From Clostridia bacterium (GTDB lineage: Bacteria > Bacillota > Clostridia > CAKSNL01 > HGM11501), in the NCBI GenBank assembly GCA_030535815.1, contig JAUNRD010000049.1, positions 476 to 8,344 of the forward strand: a stretch of DNA of 7,869 nucleotides, in the 5' to 3' direction. Under the pieces are notes generated by a model. It searched no databases. It was not told the origin of the DNA and saw only the letters and a list, made by a program, of their open reading frames with translations. A program made the position numbers and the translations under genes. This document shows, in pieces, positions 6,663-7,869 of the stretch (its first letter is position 1; each line of letters opens with the position of its first letter).

Positions 6663-7489
6663 CTGTATTCTGTTGGAGAAAGCCCCGTAAACTTCTTAAA
6701 CAGCCTTGAAAAGTATAATGGGTTATCATAGCCTACGGCAAAGGCAATCTCGGTTATATTTTTGTCTGTACTTTCAAGATAAGCTTTGGCGGCGGAAATG
6801 CGAAGGGATAAAATGTACTGCATGGGAGTTACCTTCATAATTTTCCTGAAACAGTGTATAAACCAGTTTTTGCTTATTTTACGCTCCCTTGCATAAGTTT
6901 CGATATTTATATCCTTGGGATAGTTTTCCGTGAAATAGGAAACTGCCCGCTCAATTTCGTTTACCATATCACTTCCGGGGGTGTTGCTCTCCTTAATGTA
7001 TCGGTTTATGACAAGAAGTATGTGCTTTAATAAAAGAGAAAGCATTTCCTCAAAGTTTGTGCGCTTAAGCTGAAGCTCTCGTATCAGCTGGCGGTATATC
7101 CACTGATAATCGGGAGAAACGCCGGTGTAGAATATGTTTCCGCTTTCAGGGAGAGAATAGTGCTTAAGAAGAGATGCAATCTCGCTTCCTGTAAAATGCA
7201 CCCAGTAAACATCGGTTTTGTCATCAGGGTAGTAATAATACTGCATAGGTTCATGGGGCCTGAATAAAATCATATGCCCCTGGGTTACAACGTGTTCAAC
7301 CCCGTCGAAATAAAAATGTCCCCTGCCCGAGGCAATGTATATAAGCTGATAGTCGCGTCTGCCCTCGGGATGCTCGGTTGTTATACCGGGGGGAGAATCT
7401 ACGATAAAGTGACCGCAGCAATTGATTTTAATAGGTCTTGACAAATCTTCTATATTTGAATAGCCTTCTTCCGCTCTGTTTATATACAT
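6644..7489 (-). CDS. AraC-family transcriptional regulator (cupin sensor + HTH), second copy
   Basis: This is a 281-residue AraC/XylS-type regulator, about the usual family length. Residues about 20-110 match the N-terminal cupin sensor: DYQLIYIASGRGHFYFDG, then VTQGHMILFRPHEPMQYYYYP and VYWVHFTG, a pattern typical of sugar-responsive members. Residues about 178-278 form the double helix-turn-helix, with NIETYARERKISKNWF in the first and ITEIAFAVGYDNPLYFSRLF followed by KKFTGLSPTEYRKH in the second, very close to family consensus. The ATG at 7489 is supported by AAGGGAG at 7498-7504, 8 nt upstream. It converges on the secreted-protein operon and is divergent from the secreted-protein gene at 7770, so either may be its target. 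It differs clearly from the AraC gene at 396 in length and sensor sequence, so the pair is not a recent duplication. Confidence 0.93.
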   Translation of the reverse strand: MYINRAEEGYSNIEDLSRPIKINCCGHFIVDSPPGITTEHPEGRRDYQLIYIASGRGHFYFDGVEHVVTQGHMILFRPHEPMQYYYYPDDKTDVYWVHFTGSEIASLLKHYSLPESGNIFYTGVSPDYQWIYRQLIRELQLKRTNFEEMLSLLLKHILLVINRYIKESNTPGSDMVNEIERAVSYFTENYPKDINIETYARERKISKNWFIHCFRKIMKVTPMQYILSLRISAAKAYLESTDKNITEIAFAVGYDNPLYFSRLFKKFTGLSPTEYRKHRQD

Positions 7490-7520
7490 AAATATTTCTC
7501 CCTTTAAAGTGCTTTTTTAC

Positions 7521-7549
7521 ATTATATAGCTATTTCTTCCGCATTGCAA
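7521..7549 (-). promoter_or_regulatory. Promoter of the second AraC gene
   Basis: On the minus strand a -35 TTGCAA (7549-7544, four of six) and a perfect -10 TATAAT (7526-7521) are separated by 17 nt. They lie shortly upstream of the AAGGGAG site at 7504-7498, so the leader is short. Confidence 0.6.
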
Positions 7550-7591
7550 GGTTTAAAATTATTTTGTGCATATTTTGGGGTATTTCAGCTA

Positions 7592-7620
7592 TTGCTAAGA
7601 GTGCGAAAATGCATTATAAT
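7592..7620 (+). promoter_or_regulatory. Possible distal promoter toward the gene at 7770
   Basis: TTGCTA (7592-7597, four of six) and a perfect TATAAT (7615-7620) are 17 nt apart on the plus strand. Transcription would begin near 7627 and leave a leader of about 143 nt that contains the two 15-bp repeats. If this is the promoter used, those repeats could act as roadblock sites or leader elements instead of activator sites. Confidence 0.45.
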
Positions 7621-7653
7621 AAAATACAGAAAATTATATAAATTACAACATGA

Positions 7654-7698
7654 GTGTACGATTTTATAATTTTTTGTTAAAACGTGTACGATTTTATA
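7654..7698 (+). repeat. Perfect 15-bp direct repeat, candidate AraC-type operator pair
   Basis: GTGTACGATTTTATA occurs at 7654-7668 and again at 7684-7698, exactly 30 bp apart, which places both on nearly the same DNA face. The second copy abuts the -35 position of the proximal promoter (-10 at 7722-7727). This arrangement is common for activators that contact RNA polymerase. Two copies with an AT-rich spacer do not make a CRISPR array. The AraC regulator encoded at 6644-7489 is the nearest candidate binder (inference). Confidence 0.65.
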
Positions 7699-7721
7699 TA
7701 TAATTTTGGTTTTTGATGTGA

Positions 7722-7727
7722 TATACT
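7722..7727 (+). promoter_or_regulatory. -10 element of a proximal, probably activator-dependent promoter
   Basis: TATACT matches five of six -10 bases and is preceded by TGTGA. No good -35 lies 16-18 nt upstream, where the sequence is TATAAT-like and borders the second 15-bp repeat. A poor -35 next to a repeated site suggests a promoter that needs a bound activator. The start would be near 7734, about 36 nt before the ATG at 7770. Confidence 0.5.
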
Positions 7728-7769
7728 GAAATTAAGCTTATAAAGAAAATAAGAAGGGAAGGATAAAAT

Positions 7770-7869
7770 ATGAAAAAAATCTTATGCATCCTCTTTTCAC
7801 TCGTAATTATTGCACAAACATTAAGCCATACAGCTGAAGCAGACGAGAAACTTGATGAGACTAAGTTTG
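7770..7869 (+). CDS. Secreted protein, N-terminal signal peptide only (cut by window edge)
   Basis: The first 33 codons are visible and the gene runs off the window. The start is MKKILCILFSLVIIAQTLSH followed by TAEADEKLDETKF: a lysine-containing N-terminus, a hydrophobic core at about 4-17 and a possible cleavage after AEA (22-24). The cysteine at residue 6 is too close to the start to be a lipobox. The ATG is supported by a purine-rich AAGGGAAGG site at 7754-7762, 7 nt upstream. It is divergent from the AraC gene ending at 7489 with 280 bp between them. The function cannot be told from this much sequence. Its setting suggests another extracellular protein of the same glycan-related locus. 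Confidence 0.75.
   Translation, partial: MKKILCILFSLVIIAQTLSHTAEADEKLDETKF

Noticed and set aside
6446..6709. Plus-strand frame of 87 residues crossing the operon end and the terminator
   Set aside because: It is a shifted-frame shadow of the stalk domain and would have to be translated through a strong hairpin.
7654..7698. Start of a CRISPR array
   Set aside because: There are only two 15-bp copies, the interval is AT-rich promoter DNA, and no third copy or cas gene is present.
1..7869. tRNA, rRNA, insertion sequence or phage genes
   Set aside because: No transposase or integrase motifs, terminal inverted repeats or RNA gene signatures were seen on either strand.

Overview
The window looks like chromosome from an anaerobic, low-to-moderate-GC Firmicute of the class Clostridia. 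The evidence is strong AAGGAGG-type ribosome binding sites, AT-rich intergenic DNA with sigma-A-like promoters, intrinsic terminators, AraC/YesN-type regulators, and two large secreted proteins that end in the 'copper amine oxidase N-terminal' (stalk) domain common in gut and plant-fibre-degrading Clostridia. Genus and species cannot be read from the sequence.

Layout from left to right. (1) 1-172, minus strand: the N-terminus of a cysteine synthase (cysK) with a near-consensus promoter that sits inside a 7-bp inverted repeat. (2) 173-395: intergenic DNA holding that promoter, a possible 3' remnant of a lost plus-strand gene, and a strong bidirectional terminator. (3) 396-1163, minus strand: an AraC-family regulator. 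(4) 1164-1301: a divergent control region with a good plus-strand promoter and three copies of CAATATTTT at 31- and 62-bp spacing. (5) 1302-4022 and 4035-6629, plus strand, 12 bp apart: a two-gene operon. The first gene encodes a secreted protein with a CBM6-like domain, a GH99/WbsX-like barrel carrying a WNEW motif, a CBM9-like domain and a degenerate stalk domain. The second encodes a secreted protein with four F5/8 type C (discoidin/CBM32-like) domains and a stalk domain, but no visible catalytic domain. (6) 6630-6662: a bidirectional terminator shared with the convergent (7) 6644-7489, minus strand: a second AraC-family regulator. (8) 7490-7769: a divergent control region with a perfect 15-bp direct repeat at 30-bp spacing. 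(9) 7770-7869, plus strand: the start of another secreted protein, cut by the window edge.

Inferred working model: the two AraC regulators sense a carbohydrate-related signal and control the neighbouring secreted proteins. The 1302 product would act on a glycan outside the cell. The 4035 product would be a multivalent glycan-binding partner, possibly held at the same place by the shared stalk-type C-terminus. The cysK gene looks unrelated to this job. The parts most likely to be undescribed are the exact substrate and family of the barrel protein, its pairing with a four-discoidin binder, and the matching geometry of the direct repeats upstream of both secreted-protein promoters.
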